DNA of 64,000 nt, from the NCBI GenBank assembly GCA_964542875.1, contig CAZIWA010000013.1:1-64000 (forward strand), written 5' to 3'. The notes beneath the pieces were generated by a model. It was not told the DNA's origin and made no database searches. It saw nothing but the letters and a program-made list of their open reading frames with translations. This DNA is from CAZGOM01 sp964542875 (GTDB taxonomy: Bacteria; Planctomycetota; Phycisphaerae; Phycisphaerales; Phycisphaeraceae). A program made the position numbers and the translations under genes. Shown here piece by piece: positions 1 to 8,577 of the stretch. Numbering within the stretch: position 1 is the stretch's first letter; every line of letters starts with the position of its first letter.

Positions 1-2
1 TG

Positions 3-551
3 CCGCGTCGCTTAATTCTCTTGCGCAGCTGTCCGCTCCACGGGGGGAACCCCAATCCAAATCTTTCCCCAACTCCTTCTCCTTCTTTTTCCGGGACACC
101 AGAGTCCGTTGGAGCGATTGCAAAGCCCATTAGTGATGCACGCCGTCTCTCAGCGCGAATCCTGTTTGTGCTCGCGTGTTTGCTTATCGCACAATCGACG
201 TGCTGTTCCATGAGCATATTGATAGTGTCGACGGTTGGCAGAGCGAAATTAGAGGGCATCGGCCCTATCGTGGGGCTGGTAGTGCTATTTTTCATATCCG
301 TGGGATTGTCGATCCTGACCTTGATTCTTCGGAAACTGATTCTTGGTTTTAATCAGATGGCGGCGGTGATTGCGGCGATCCTGGCAGGGATGGGGATCGG
401 TTTAGGCTGTATGGGACTGCTTGGAAGCATCGTCAACATCATCAACGGCGCAGGAGTGCCCGGCGTGATCTCTTTTGGAGTGGGGCTGTTGTGGGTGGCA
501 GCTTTGGGGCAGCTTCTTGTGTACCTGATCAAAGTGATAAAAGAAGGCTGA
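3..551 (+). CDS. Hypothetical multi-pass membrane protein, 5' end cut by window
   Basis: The frame is open to the left edge with no stop, so the true start probably lies outside; the first in-window start is a TTG at 21. The visible product has a Pro/Ser/Asn-rich N-terminal stretch (about residues 8-30) after a Cys-Pro, then about four hydrophobic segments: residues 48-68, 79-103, 113-138 and 149-170 of the TTG-start version. It ends in a short basic tail (KVIKEG). This layout, a flexible cytosolic head and a small membrane domain, resembles DUF4190-like proteins, but no family motif is certain. No function is assigned. The next gene on the same strand is a frameshifted pseudopilin 120 bp downstream. 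Confidence 0.55.
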   Translation, partial: PRRLILLRSCPLHGGNPNPNLSPTPSPSFSGTPESVGAIAKPISDARRLSARILFVLACLLIAQSTCCSMSILIVSTVGRAKLEGIGPIVGLVVLFFISVGLSILTLILRKLILGFNQMAAVIAAILAGMGIGLGCMGLLGSIVNIINGAGVPGVISFGVGLLWVAALGQLLVYLIKVIKEG

Positions 552-671
552 TTCCGGGGAGCGGGTTTTGTTGGTGATGGGAATATGCGTAATTTGTGAT
601 TGACGGCATAAGTCTTGTGAGGTATCAATCTATTTCATCGATGGTCTTACATACTCAGGAAGAGAGTCGTT

Positions 672-1431
672 ATGAAGTGCTCTTCTCGTGTCTGGGCTGC
701 GGTGCATGGACGGGGATTCACGCTGATTGAGCTTTTGGTGGTGATCAGCATTGTCGCGGTGCTGCTTGCGATCCTGATGCCGGCGCTTGGGCGTGCGCGG
801 GATCAGGCGATGATTACAACCTGCGCTTCAAACCTGAGGTCGATTGGCCTGGGGACCAACTATTACCTGGGATAACCGGTACGAGTTTCCTTCGTATTCG
901 GACCCGACGGCGAGGCTGGCGCAGTATGTGGGATACCCGACATACTCCAATGGAACGCCGGTGGGGGCTAATGATCCAAAGTTCAGGAAGTCGGTGTTTT
1001 ATGATCCGGCGTCCGCGGGGAAGCCGACGATCGCGGGGGACGGGGATTGGACGAATATTCCGTACGGGGGTTCGTTTCAGGGTTTGAACGGGTATGGATT
1101 TAACTCGATGCTGCAGGGGGCGCCGCCGACGTATCCGTATTGGTGGTCACCTGCGCCGAATCAGATTCGGCTGCATCAGCTCTCGAGTGCGGCGGAGGTG
1201 ATGTGGTCGATTGATGCGTGGGGTTTCCGGATCGATCCGTGGTATTTGTTTATCGCTTACAACCGGCACGCGATTGGCGGGGTGGGCGATATCACGTCGG
1301 TGAATAATGTCGGAAATGATGATGGGCACAACATGTTGTATGTGGATGCGCATGTGAAGTTTGCGAGGCCGCCTAAAGATCCGTCGGTGGGGTCGAGGTC
1401 GAGCTGGCTGTGGCCTTGGAAGTGGCAGTGA
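672..1431 (+). pseudogene. Frameshifted type II secretion-type pseudopilin
   Basis: Residues 15-35 of the first frame carry the prepilin cleavage and methylation motif (RGFTLIELLVV) and a hydrophobic helix, followed by the usual ALGRARDQA stretch and a Cys-containing SNLRSIG segment. The frame stops at 873-875. The rest continues in the +1 frame from about 870 (DNRYEFPSY onward) to 1431, ending with a typical C-terminal VDAHVKF strand. Removing one G from the GGG at 869-871 restores one 252-residue ORF (NYYL-DNRYEF), so this is one gene with a one-base insertion, either real inactivation or an assembly error. The family is exported and processed by a PilD-type peptidase; the role of solitary copies is unknown. 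Confidence 0.8.
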
Positions 1432-1515
1432 TGGCGCGAAGGTAAATGTGATAAGGGAAAAGTTAAAAGTCAGATGTGAAGAGACGGCGTGAGGGGCGGG
1501 GGGAAGTATGGGCGT

Positions 1516-1550
1516 GTGAAAAACACAGCACGCCTTCGGGGCGTGTTGTG
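1516..1550 (-). terminator. Intrinsic terminator of trpS
   Basis: Inverted repeat 1524-1534 / 1540-1550 (11 bp with one G-T wobble, TTCGG loop). On the minus strand it is followed by five T (A run at 1519-1523). It lies 30 bp past the trpS stop. Confidence 0.75.
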
Positions 1551-1579
1551 CCACTCAGAACGATGGTACGAGTCTGGGT

Positions 1580-2653
1580 TCAGCGGAGCTTGAGGTCGCG
1601 CTTGAAGAAGTTGAAACCCATGGTTTCCTTGGCAATGTAGAGGGTTTCCTCTGCAACGGCGTTGGCCTTGGCGGTGCCTTCCTTGAGGACTTCGACAACC
1701 CGGGCTGGGTTTGCGTCGTACTCGGCGCGGCGGGCGCGGATGGGGTCGAGGAAGACGTTGAGGACTTCGGCGAGGCGTTTTTTGCAGTCGCCGTCGCCGA
1801 TTTTACCTTCGGCATATTTGGCTTTGAGGTCGGCGACTTCATCCTTGTTGGGGTTGAAGGCGTCGTGGTATTGCCAGAGCGGGTTTTTGTCGGAGGTGTC
1901 GCCGGGGTCGGTGGGGTTGACGCGCCCGGTGAAGATCTTGTTGCACTTTTTCTGGACGGTTTTGGCGTCGTCGGAGAGGAGGATGTGGTTGCCCAGGGAT
2001 TTAGACATCTTGTTCTTGCCGTCGGTGCCGATGAGGCGGGCGATGCGGCCGACTTTGGCTTCGGGGATGGGGAAGGTGCCGTGCTGGTTGTGGTAGGCGT
2101 CGGGCTTGTTGTGATCGATGCCGTTGTAGACCATGTTGAAGCGGCGGGCGAGTTCACGGCACATTTCGATGTGGGGGACCTGGTCTTCGCCGACGGGGAC
2201 AAGCTGAGGGCGAAAGGCGAGGATGTCGGCGACCTGGCCGACGGGGTACATAAGGAAGCCGAAGGAGTATTGATCGCCCAGGTTCTTGACGAGGATTTCA
2301 TCTTTGACGGTGGGGTTGCGCATGAGGCGGCCGTAACCCAGAAGCATGGCGAAGAACCAGGTGAGTTCGGCGATGGCGGGGATTTCGGACTGGAGGAACA
2401 TGGTGGACTTGGCGGGATCAATGCCGGCGCTGAGGTAGTCCTTGGCGATCTCCAGCGTGTCGGAGGTGATGCCTTTGGGGTCTTCGGCCCGGGTGGTGAG
2501 GGCGTGGACGTTGGCGATGATGAAGAAGCAGTCGTGGGAGTCCTGCAGGGCGAGCCGGTTTTCAATGGAGCCCACGTAGTGGCCCAGGTGGAGCTTGCCG
2601 GTGGGGGTGTCGCCGGTGAGGATGCGTGGACGGTTGCCGGTGATGGAGGCCAT
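1580..2653 (-). CDS. trpS: Tryptophan--tRNA ligase
   Basis: Class I aminoacyl-tRNA synthetase charging tRNA-Trp in the cytosol. The HIGH motif is HLGH at residues 22-25 within TGKLHLGHYVGS, and KMSKS is exact at residues 215-219 in GKNKMSKSLGN. GEDQVPHIEM is the usual tryptophan pocket and dimer segment. At 357 residues it is a normal bacterial length. The ATG at 2653 begins MASITGNRPRILTGDTPTG, the normal N-terminus, with rAAGGAAC-like purines just upstream. It appears monocistronic: minus-strand terminators lie on both sides (2722-2758 upstream, 1516-1550 downstream). I saw no T-box leader. Confidence 0.97.
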   Translation of the reverse strand: MASITGNRPRILTGDTPTGKLHLGHYVGSIENRLALQDSHDCFFIIANVHALTTRAEDPKGITSDTLEIAKDYLSAGIDPAKSTMFLQSEIPAIAELTWFFAMLLGYGRLMRNPTVKDEILVKNLGDQYSFGFLMYPVGQVADILAFRPQLVPVGEDQVPHIEMCRELARRFNMVYNGIDHNKPDAYHNQHGTFPIPEAKVGRIARLIGTDGKNKMSKSLGNHILLSDDAKTVQKKCNKIFTGRVNPTDPGDTSDKNPLWQYHDAFNPNKDEVADLKAKYAEGKIGDGDCKKRLAEVLNVFLDPIRARRAEYDANPARVVEVLKEGTAKANAVAEETLYIAKETMGFNFFKRDLKLR

Positions 2654-2721
2654 GGTGTGTTCCTTGCGGTTTTTCAGGTGAGCAGGATAAGCGTTTTTGG
2701 GTTGAAGTTGAGGGGTATAGA

Positions 2722-2758
2722 AACAAAAAACCCGGCCTGGGAGGTTCCTGGTCGGGTT
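2722..2758 (-). terminator. Intrinsic terminator between the Uma2 gene and trpS
   Basis: Arms AACCCGGCC (2729-2737) and GGTCGGGTT (2750-2758) pair over 9 bp with one wobble. Read on the minus strand, the stem is followed by a T run (A run at 2725-2730). It probably ends the Uma2 gene transcript. Confidence 0.65.
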
Positions 2759-2887
2759 GGTTGGCGATTGTTGCGGTGTGTTTACAACGAGCCCGACGGG
2801 AAGGGGTTTTGCCAGGACTGCCAGCTTTGCCAGGGGGTTGTGAGGGGGCTCATAATTAGAAAGGTTATAGAAAGGATGGGGGGAGTG

Positions 2888-3475
2888 TCAATCGGGAAAG
2901 AGGTCGGCGAGTTTCAGAGGATGGTCTGGGAAGGCCAAAGGGCTGACGGAGGCAGGGGATTTGAAGGTTTGAGTTTGGTTGTATTGGCCCTTTGAAGGGT
3001 TACGAAAGACTTCAAGGGATTTGCCGGTAAGATTGGCGATCCAGACTTCGGGGATGGCGGCGTTGGCGTAAAGGGGGATTTTGATATTACGGTCGAAGTC
3101 CAGCGAGGAGTCAGCGACTTCGATGAGCAGAAGGGCGTCCTGAGGGCCTGGGTGGCCCTTGCGGTAGAAGTCTGATCGGGGGCGCAGAAGAATCAAATCC
3201 GGCTGAGGTTCGGAGATATCGCTTATCCGAATCGGATTTTGGACGCGGACGATGGCTTGTTTCCGGGTTGCGTCATGGAAGAATTGGGCGAGTTGATCAA
3301 TGATGCCGGCGTGATCGTTACCAATGGGCGTCATGTCGACGATTTCCCCGTGAATGAGTTCGACGCGGTCATTTTGCTTCAACACACCGGTTTGAGCCAT
3401 GAGATGGTATTCGTCGGCATTGAATTGATGGCGACGGATGGAAGGCAGCGGATTGTGCGTTGGGGCCAGAGCCAT
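2888..3475 (-). CDS. Uma2 family (DUF820) endonuclease-fold protein
   Basis: A 195-residue protein with the Uma2 pattern: an N-terminal YHLMAQTGVL...DRVELIHGEIVDMTPIG segment, then EPQPDLILL (residues about 110-118) and LLIEVADSS (about 137-145), the acidic residues of a PD-(D/E)XK-type nuclease fold. VWIANLTGKSLEVFRNP is the usual C-terminal region. Family members are abundant, often multicopy, in planctomycetes and cyanobacteria; their biological substrate is not established. It stands alone, divergent from the polyprenyl synthase gene. The start at 3475 gives the normal family N-terminus. Confidence 0.85.
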   Translation of the reverse strand: MALAPTHNPLPSIRRHQFNADEYHLMAQTGVLKQNDRVELIHGEIVDMTPIGNDHAGIIDQLAQFFHDATRKQAIVRVQNPIRISDISEPQPDLILLRPRSDFYRKGHPGPQDALLLIEVADSSLDFDRNIKIPLYANAAIPEVWIANLTGKSLEVFRNPSKGQYNQTQTFKSPASVSPLAFPDHPLKLADLFPD

Positions 3476-3631
3476 GAGGCTTCATTCTAGCTTGCAGGGT
3501 TGGGGTGATCGACACCTTTTGTGAATGCGACGCGTACAGGGGTGTGATTGCGGTTTTGCCGCACCCCAATGCGCCGGGGTGAGGCAACGGCTAGAATTGT
3601 GTGAAGAATTTTGGTTCAAAAGGGGTGCTCA

Positions 3632-4657
3632 ATGTTGTTGGATACCGCAGATAAGGGCGCTCTGAGCGTTTATCTTCAGCAGGAACTGCATGAGGTGGAG
3701 AACCTGTTTGCCGCGGAGCTGCTGAGCGACCTGGCGTGCGTGAACGGGCTGGTGAACCACGTCGAGCGGTACCGGGGGAAGATGCTTCGGCCAATGCTGG
3801 TGATTTTGTCCGGCCTAGGGACGGCGACGCCGGGGCGTGATGGCGCACGCGCGGTGGGGCAGGCGCACCGGGTGATCGCGACAGTGGCGGAGATGGTGCA
3901 CATGGCCACGCTGGTGCACGACGACATTCTGGATGAAGCGCAGGTTCGCAGGCGCGGTGGAACGGTGAACCATCTGCGGGGCAATGAGACGGCGGTGATG
4001 CTGGGGGATTACCTCATCAGCCACGCTTACCATTTGTGCTCCAGCCTGCCCAATAATGCGGCGAGCCGATTGATCGCCGGGGCGACCAACACGGTGTGCG
4101 AAGGTGAACTGCTGCAACTGGCCAATCGTGAAAACTGGCGGCTGGACCCGGGCACGTACTTTGAGATCATCCGGCGCAAGACCGCCAGCCTTTGCGGGAT
4201 GTGCTGCCAGCTTGGCTCGCAGCTTTCCGATGCGGACCGGGAGACAGTGAACCAGCTTTACAAATTCGGCGAGCAGATCGGCGTGGCGTTTCAGATCGTG
4301 GATGACGTGCTGGACCTGGTGGGGGATGAATCCACGGTCGGCAAGTCGCTGGGCAAGGATCTTGAGAAGGGGAAGCTGACTCTGCCTTTGATCCATCACA
4401 TCCATTCGCTGGGGCAGGATGAACGCGAGGCGCTGGTCGGCCGGTTGGCCGGGCTGGGGCCCGATGGCCGTGCGAATGTGGAGTTTGCGGTGTTCATGCG
4501 GGCGCGACTGGAATTGACGGACTCGATCAACCATTCGCGGGTGCAGGCAAGGGAGTTGATCCGGAGCGCCAAGACATGCCTGGATGGGCTGGATGAGACG
4601 CCCGCCAAGGCGCTTTTGCTGAGCATGGCGGATGCTGTGATCACACGTGACCATTGA
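3632..4657 (+). CDS. Polyprenyl diphosphate synthase
   Basis: Trans-isoprenyl diphosphate synthase that extends an allylic diphosphate with IPP, for quinone side chains or carrier lipids. Both aspartate-rich motifs are present: DDILD at residues 97-101, followed by RRRGG, and DDVLD at 224-228 in FQIVDDVLDLVGD. GKSLGKDLEKGKLTLPLI follows, which is characteristic of medium/long-chain enzymes (octaprenyl/heptaprenyl type). Length is 341 residues. ATG 3632 is preferred over the upstream TTG at 3611 because AAAGGGG (3618-3625) sits about 7 bases before it. The stop overlaps the TTG of the next ORF, suggesting co-transcription. Chain length cannot be read from the sequence with certainty. Confidence 0.93.
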   Translation: MLLDTADKGALSVYLQQELHEVENLFAAELLSDLACVNGLVNHVERYRGKMLRPMLVILSGLGTATPGRDGARAVGQAHRVIATVAEMVHMATLVHDDILDEAQVRRRGGTVNHLRGNETAVMLGDYLISHAYHLCSSLPNNAASRLIAGATNTVCEGELLQLANRENWRLDPGTYFEIIRRKTASLCGMCCQLGSQLSDADRETVNQLYKFGEQIGVAFQIVDDVLDLVGDESTVGKSLGKDLEKGKLTLPLIHHIHSLGQDEREALVGRLAGLGPDGRANVEFAVFMRARLELTDSINHSRVQARELIRSAKTCLDGLDETPAKALLLSMADAVITRDH

Positions 4658-5145
4658 GCGGGCGGCGGTTGAAAAAATGCACTTTTCCGAAAGGGCGGGG
4701 CTTGCGCTATTTCAAAGCGGCGGTGATGGCGGCTGTGCTGGGTTGCATGGCGCAGGGGTGCGCGGGCGAGCGTGCAGGGAAGACGGCGACAGAGCCCGAT
4801 GAGCCGCGTGTGCAGACAGAGAAGCGGCCACGGGTGGATATCGACTTCACCAAGCGTTACGACGTATACGTGCAGCCGGCGCTCGCCACGGGCAAGAATG
4901 TGGAAGTGATCAAAGGGTGCCGGTTCGTGGGGTTTGTCAGTGAGCCGGAGCATCAGGCCGGAGATGACCGCGGGCGGCAGTCCGGGTCAAGCGCGGGCTA
5001 CAAAGACCACAACATGACACGGGACTTGAAGCAGTTCTGGGTCGGAGGCATGGTGTTGGAGAAGGACGGCTTGCGGCTTTACCTCAGGGCCGAGGCGGTT
5101 GTGTTTTTTGTGGAGTCGCGCCCGGAGAAGCAGGGAATGGAATAA
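4654..5145 (+). CDS. Hypothetical secreted or lipoprotein-like protein
   Basis: 163 residues starting from a TTG that overlaps the stop of the polyprenyl synthase gene (TTGA). A basic N-terminus leads to a short hydrophobic run (AAVMAAVLGCMAQGC); Cys at about residue 36 with AQG before it is a weak lipobox, so lipidation is possible but not sure. The mature part is polar and charged and contains a repeated basic-acidic stretch, with VFFVESRPEKQG near the end. No family recognised. The overlap suggests translational coupling to the isoprenoid gene. Confidence 0.6.
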   Translation: MSGRRLKKCTFPKGRGLRYFKAAVMAAVLGCMAQGCAGERAGKTATEPDEPRVQTEKRPRVDIDFTKRYDVYVQPALATGKNVEVIKGCRFVGFVSEPEHQAGDDRGRQSGSSAGYKDHNMTRDLKQFWVGGMVLEKDGLRLYLRAEAVVFFVESRPEKQGME

Positions 5146-5189
5146 GGCGACGGGGAGTTTCGGGAAGCCGGTTAGTGATATCTGCTATC

Positions 5190-5204
5190 AACTTTAACAA
5201 AGTT
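5190..5204. promoter_or_regulatory. Operator-like inverted repeat upstream of pseudopilin
   Basis: AACTTT-AAC-AAAGTT is a perfect 6-bp inverted repeat. A TTGACG (-35-like) starts 10 bp downstream at 5215, but no good -10 is visible. It lies 170 bp before the pseudopilin at 5375, in a 229-bp AT-richer gap. The binding protein is unknown. Confidence 0.35.
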
Positions 5205-5374
5205 TAGATCGATTTTGACGATCAAGTTATGTCATTGTTTGTTAGTGTGGATGATGAGAGAATGCGGGTGCAGTGTTTTGCTGACAACCGTAGATTCTTG
5301 TGTGCGCCACGGATCACCCCGCCGGTTTCCTCCAAGGTTGTTCCCACCAACGGTTTCCTTCCAGGAGAGACAAC

Positions 5375-6301
5375 ATGAAGCGTTCGAGCCAACTGGGCTT
5401 TTCCCTGATTGAATTGCTCGTGGTGATTTCAATTGTGACGGTGCTGCTGGCAGTGCTGGTGCCGACGCTGAGCCGTGCGCGCGAACAGGCGCGCAGGGCG
5501 ATTTGTGCGGGCAATATGCGGCAGTGGTACATCGGCTATACGAACTATGCGGTGGGGTCCAAGGGGTATTACCCGGGTGTGGTGAACCTGGGGCAGAGCA
5601 AGATGGCCGATGCGGGGTTTTCCGCATCGTATTTAACGAACGAGCCGGAGCTGAGGTGGACGTATCCTTCGGGCAATTCGGTGGGCGAATTCGTGGACAA
5701 GGCGATTACCCGTTGTCCATCGGCGCCGGACCCGAATTTTGCGGATAAGAAGTGGAACTACTACAGCGAGGGGACGAGCGATCAGTTCCTTTACGGGCAG
5801 ACGGATTATTCGATCAAGGCGGGGTTCGCCAGCAGCCACACATTTCACAATTCGGACGGCAACCGGGTGATCGATCTGAAACTGGAGTACTGGAACAATG
5901 TGCCGCGCGGGGTGCTGTGGTATCGGTACAAGCATCGTTACAGCGGGTTTTTCTTCAACTTCCGTGAAGAGAACCAGGAGAAATTCAATCCCCAGTTTTT
6001 TGCGCCTCAGAGCACGTACAGCCTGATGTTTGTGGATCGGCATCGTTCGCCCATGCCGGTGAGCGATGATGGGGGCCCTTACGAGCAGACAAGCAACCAT
6101 GGGTTGCCCGGGTCGCTGGGGGCTGAAGGCGCCAATGGGTGCATGAAGAACGGCGCGGTGCGCTGGATGAACATGACGACGATCTGGAACTCAGGCCTGG
6201 CCAATGAGTATCTGCATCCGCAGGCCTACGGGAACAATGGCTATGCGGAAGGGTCGGTGACGCAGTTCGTGGATGAGTTTATTTCGAGCCAGTTCCCGTA
6301 A
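5375..6301 (+). CDS. Type II secretion-type pseudopilin (solitary)
   Basis: 308 residues starting MKRSSQLGFSLIELLVV: a short basic leader, Gly at the cleavage site, Phe+1 and Glu+5, then a hydrophobic helix (about residues 10-30) and SRAREQARRAICAGNMRQW. This is exported, cut by a prepilin peptidase and left anchored in the inner membrane. The start is set by AGGAGAG at 5363-5369, six bases before the ATG. The large C-terminal domain closely matches that of the pseudopilin at 13255: both have SKGYYPG, a KNGAVRWMN-type strand and an EGS...FVDE end. No secretion genes are near; the substrate or partner is unknown. Confidence 0.9.
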   Translation: MKRSSQLGFSLIELLVVISIVTVLLAVLVPTLSRAREQARRAICAGNMRQWYIGYTNYAVGSKGYYPGVVNLGQSKMADAGFSASYLTNEPELRWTYPSGNSVGEFVDKAITRCPSAPDPNFADKKWNYYSEGTSDQFLYGQTDYSIKAGFASSHTFHNSDGNRVIDLKLEYWNNVPRGVLWYRYKHRYSGFFFNFREENQEKFNPQFFAPQSTYSLMFVDRHRSPMPVSDDGGPYEQTSNHGLPGSLGAEGANGCMKNGAVRWMNMTTIWNSGLANEYLHPQAYGNNGYAEGSVTQFVDEFISSQFP

Positions 6302-6318
6302 GCGCTAAAGCCGAGTGA

Positions 6319-6981
6319 TCAGCGGTTGCGGGAGTCGATGAGCCTGCCGATGCGGTCGGGGCTTAGCTGCGGGATGGTGTCGACGGTGAGGTGCGCGTTT
6401 TTGAGTTGCTCATGCGTGCGGCCGGTGGAGGCCAGGCCGATGGCGGTCATGTTGCCGGCAAGGGCCGCAGTAATGCCGGCGGGGGCGTCTTCGATGACGG
6501 CGCAGTGTTCTGGCTTTACGCCAAGGCGTGCGGCGGCGGTGAGAAACACTTCCGGGTGGGGCTTGCCGATTTTTACGTCATTGCCGGTGATGACAGCGCC
6601 GAAGGCATGTTTGCGGCCTAGCTTTTCGACGGTGAGCCATACGTTTTCCGGCGGGCCGGAAGAGCCTACGGCGAGCTTGAAGCCGGCGGCGGAGAGGTCG
6701 TCAATGAGTTTGAGTATGCCATCCATGATGGGGAGGTGGGCAGCGATGATGGTGCGGTAAAGGAGCTCTTTGCGTTCGTCGAATTCAATGATTTTTTCTG
6801 GCGTGAGCGGAGGCCAATAGGCGGCGAGGCATTCACGGGTGGTGCGGCCAAAGGCCCGGGCGAAGTGTTCACGGGTGAAGGTGACACCGGTTTCGCCGGC
6901 CAGCGTGGCCCAGGATTCAAAATGGGCCTCGTAGGAATCGATGAGCACGCCGTCCATATCGAAGATGACTGCTTTGGACAT
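6319..6981 (-). CDS. HAD-superfamily sugar phosphatase / beta-phosphoglucomutase-like
   Basis: HAD hydrolase of the beta-phosphoglucomutase / sugar-phosphatase subfamily, 220 residues. Motif I is FDMDGVLIDS with the nucleophile Asp8 and acid/base Asp10. A helical cap follows (about residues 15-85). Motif II is VGSSGP (about 106-111), motif III Lys lies in GKPHPEVF, and motif IV is VIEDAPAGITAA. The substrate is probably a sugar phosphate, but mutase versus phosphatase cannot be decided from sequence. ATG at 6981 gives the normal N-terminus MSKAVIFDMDG. It converges with the pseudopilin gene with an 18-bp gap. Confidence 0.9.
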   Translation of the reverse strand: MSKAVIFDMDGVLIDSYEAHFESWATLAGETGVTFTREHFARAFGRTTRECLAAYWPPLTPEKIIEFDERKELLYRTIIAAHLPIMDGILKLIDDLSAAGFKLAVGSSGPPENVWLTVEKLGRKHAFGAVITGNDVKIGKPHPEVFLTAAARLGVKPEHCAVIEDAPAGITAALAGNMTAIGLASTGRTHEQLKNAHLTVDTIPQLSPDRIGRLIDSRNR

Positions 6982-7000
6982 GAGAGTTTCCGAAGGTTAG

Positions 7001-7022
7001 GTTTCAAATTTCAAGATTCAAG
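7001..7022. repeat. Degenerate word-like repeat (TTCAAATTTCAAGATTCAAG type)
   Basis: A short run of near-identical words (TTTCAAAT, TTTCAAGA, TTCAAG) in the gap upstream of the HAD gene. It belongs to the set of low-complexity intergenic runs described in the findings. Confidence 0.5.
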
Positions 7023-7038
7023 CATTGTCGAACTTGCG

Positions 7039-7308
7039 TTACTTCCAATCGATTTTCGGTTCGGATTGGAGTGGTGATATTGTTCCATCCGGCATTTTCG
7101 TCGGGCCAGTGGGGGTCATTCTCGCGCGTTGTTGCAGCGTAAGGTTCGCTGAGTCCCTGATTGTCAGGCGGCCGGAGGTTCCGGTTGTCACTGTAGTGCT
7201 TGCTATCCGGCGTATTTCGTCGGCATCGAAATCATTGGCACTTAACGATGCATTATTCCCAAGTGCAAGCGTTTTGATCAATTCGTTACCAGCGGAGGTT
7301 GGTCCCAT
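7039..7308 (-). CDS. Small hypothetical protein
   Basis: 89 residues (MGPTSAGNELIKTLALG...). The pattern of a polar/hydrophobic alternation, DADEIRRIASTT followed by SGRLTIRDSANLTLQQRARM, resembles small bacterial proteins built from short beta-alpha repeats (LTVxDxxxLTxxELRxIA), though the match is loose. Purine-rich GGAAAG lies a few bases before the ATG at 7308. No function can be inferred. It fills most of the gap between the HAD gene and the deacetylase-like pair. Confidence 0.5.
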   Translation of the reverse strand: MGPTSAGNELIKTLALGNNASLSANDFDADEIRRIASTTVTTGTSGRLTIRDSANLTLQQRARMTPTGPTKMPDGTISPLQSEPKIDWK

Positions 7309-7366
7309 TTTTTCTTTCCAAAGAAGTAGGAGATGCAGAACATAGCCACAGCAACGGAATTATGGG

Positions 7367-8524
7367 TTAAGTCAGCTTCAGTGTGGCATGGTCATCACGG
7401 GTGAGGCGTTGGAGAGTGAGGTCGTGGATGTCGTCGCGGAAGGGTTTTTGGCTGATGAGCTTGAAAGGAGAGCCGGGGGCGACGGCGGTGGGTGGGTTGT
7501 CGAGGACGGTGCGGAGGATGAAGGTGTTGTCGACGAAGGGGAGGGCGAATTTGTTGAATTGTGTGAAGTCGAATTGGGCGTGGGTTTTTTCCGGCCACAC
7601 ATTGACGAGGGTGCGGTAGAGGAACTGGCTGCCGGCTTGCTGGGTGCTGGCGGCGAGCATGGTGTAGTTGTCCTGCTGGTACCACTTCATGGCCTGGACC
7701 CAGGCGTCGACGGCTTCGTGGTTTTTGTCGGGGTTTGCATGGAGGAGGTTGGTCCAGTGGGCGCCGAGAAAGGGTTGGCGCATGCCTGGGAGCGGGGGGG
7801 CGGCGAGCTGGGCGTAGGGCGCCCAGTCGGGGTAGCGCTCGATCATGTAAACGCCGTCATCGATGCCGAAGAGGGGATGCTCCAGCGGGCGGTTCTGGCG
7901 GGTGGCGTGGAAGTTGGTGTTCATCCAGCGGACGCCGAAGGCGGAGAGGACTTTGCCAAAGCCAGAGCCAAAGCGGTGGCGGGCGGCGGGGGGGACGAAG
8001 GAGTCGATTCTCATGGGGCCTAGGTTGTGGGTGGCCCAGATGGTCCGCCAGGCGTTTAGGAGGGGCTGCCAGGACTCCGTGCGGGGGTTGCCGTCGGAGT
8101 CGTGCCAGTTGGTGCGGTCGATGGGGCCGCCTGGGACGGGCCAGAATTCGTGGAGGATGCCGTGAAGGCCGATTTCGAGTGTTTTGTGGTTGTTTTCACG
8201 CAGCAGTGCGGCGGCGGCGGGCATGTCCGGGTGGTTTTTAAAAGGGTTGTCCCAGGCGGGGCCGTCAGGATTTGAGCCGGGGACCTCGCGGAGGATGTTG
8301 TTGACGTCCCATTCGCCGATGACAAAGGGGCACTGGGGGCGCATGCCCAACCGCAGACCGAGGGCATGGACAGCCTGGTAGTCGGCGAGGCAGTGGTTGC
8401 GGCCCGGGGGCATGTGAGTGCGCGAAGGGCCCAGGGGTTTGGAGTTTTGACCAGACCACCAGCCGACGTCATCAAGGACGAGCTGGACGGCGATGGGGAG
8501 GTGGGTGGCGTGGATGTGGAGCAT
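7367..8524 (-). CDS. Deacetylase-like TIM-barrel protein, tandem copy 2
   Basis: 385 residues, soluble, no signal peptide. It begins with a beta strand ending in Asp18-Asp19 (VLDDVGWWSG) and later has the motif HGILHEF, giving an Asp-Asp plus HxxxH arrangement like the metal site of NodB/polysaccharide deacetylases. The rest (FVIGEWDVNNILREVPG, WQPLLNAWRTIWATHN, GAHWTNLLHANPDKNHEAVDAWVQAMKW) is shared almost colinearly with the neighbour at 8578-9732. The family is not one I can name. A carbohydrate-active deacetylase or glycosidase-like enzyme is inferred from the metal-site pattern only. The two genes form a minus-strand pair separated by 53 bp. Confidence 0.75.
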   Translation of the reverse strand: MLHIHATHLPIAVQLVLDDVGWWSGQNSKPLGPSRTHMPPGRNHCLADYQAVHALGLRLGMRPQCPFVIGEWDVNNILREVPGSNPDGPAWDNPFKNHPDMPAAAALLRENNHKTLEIGLHGILHEFWPVPGGPIDRTNWHDSDGNPRTESWQPLLNAWRTIWATHNLGPMRIDSFVPPAARHRFGSGFGKVLSAFGVRWMNTNFHATRQNRPLEHPLFGIDDGVYMIERYPDWAPYAQLAAPPLPGMRQPFLGAHWTNLLHANPDKNHEAVDAWVQAMKWYQQDNYTMLAASTQQAGSQFLYRTLVNVWPEKTHAQFDFTQFNKFALPFVDNTFILRTVLDNPPTAVAPGSPFKLISQKPFRDDIHDLTLQRLTRDDHATLKLT

Positions 8525-8532
8525 GGGGGGAA

Positions 8533-8563
8533 GTTATGAATTACGAATTATGAGTTATGAATT
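8533..8563. repeat. Degenerate word-like repeat (AATTACGAATTATGAGTTATGAATT type)
   Basis: About four imperfect copies of a 7-8 bp word (TTATGAA, TTACGAA, TTATGAG, TTATGAA) filling the gap between the two tandem paralogs. Confidence 0.7.
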
Positions 8564-8577
8564 GCCGGATGCAGAAT

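Noticed and set aside
2722..2758. Possible T-box leader of trpS
   Set aside because: The stem is upstream of trpS but there is no T-box consensus (AGGGTGG..ACCGCG); it works as a plain terminator of the preceding gene.
1865..2995. 376-residue plus-strand frame across trpS
   Set aside because: Antisense to a clear tRNA synthetase; composition is the GC-rich shadow of the real frame.
7025..7345. 106-residue plus-strand frame
   Set aside because: No ribosome-binding site; the opposite-strand 89-residue frame has a better pattern.
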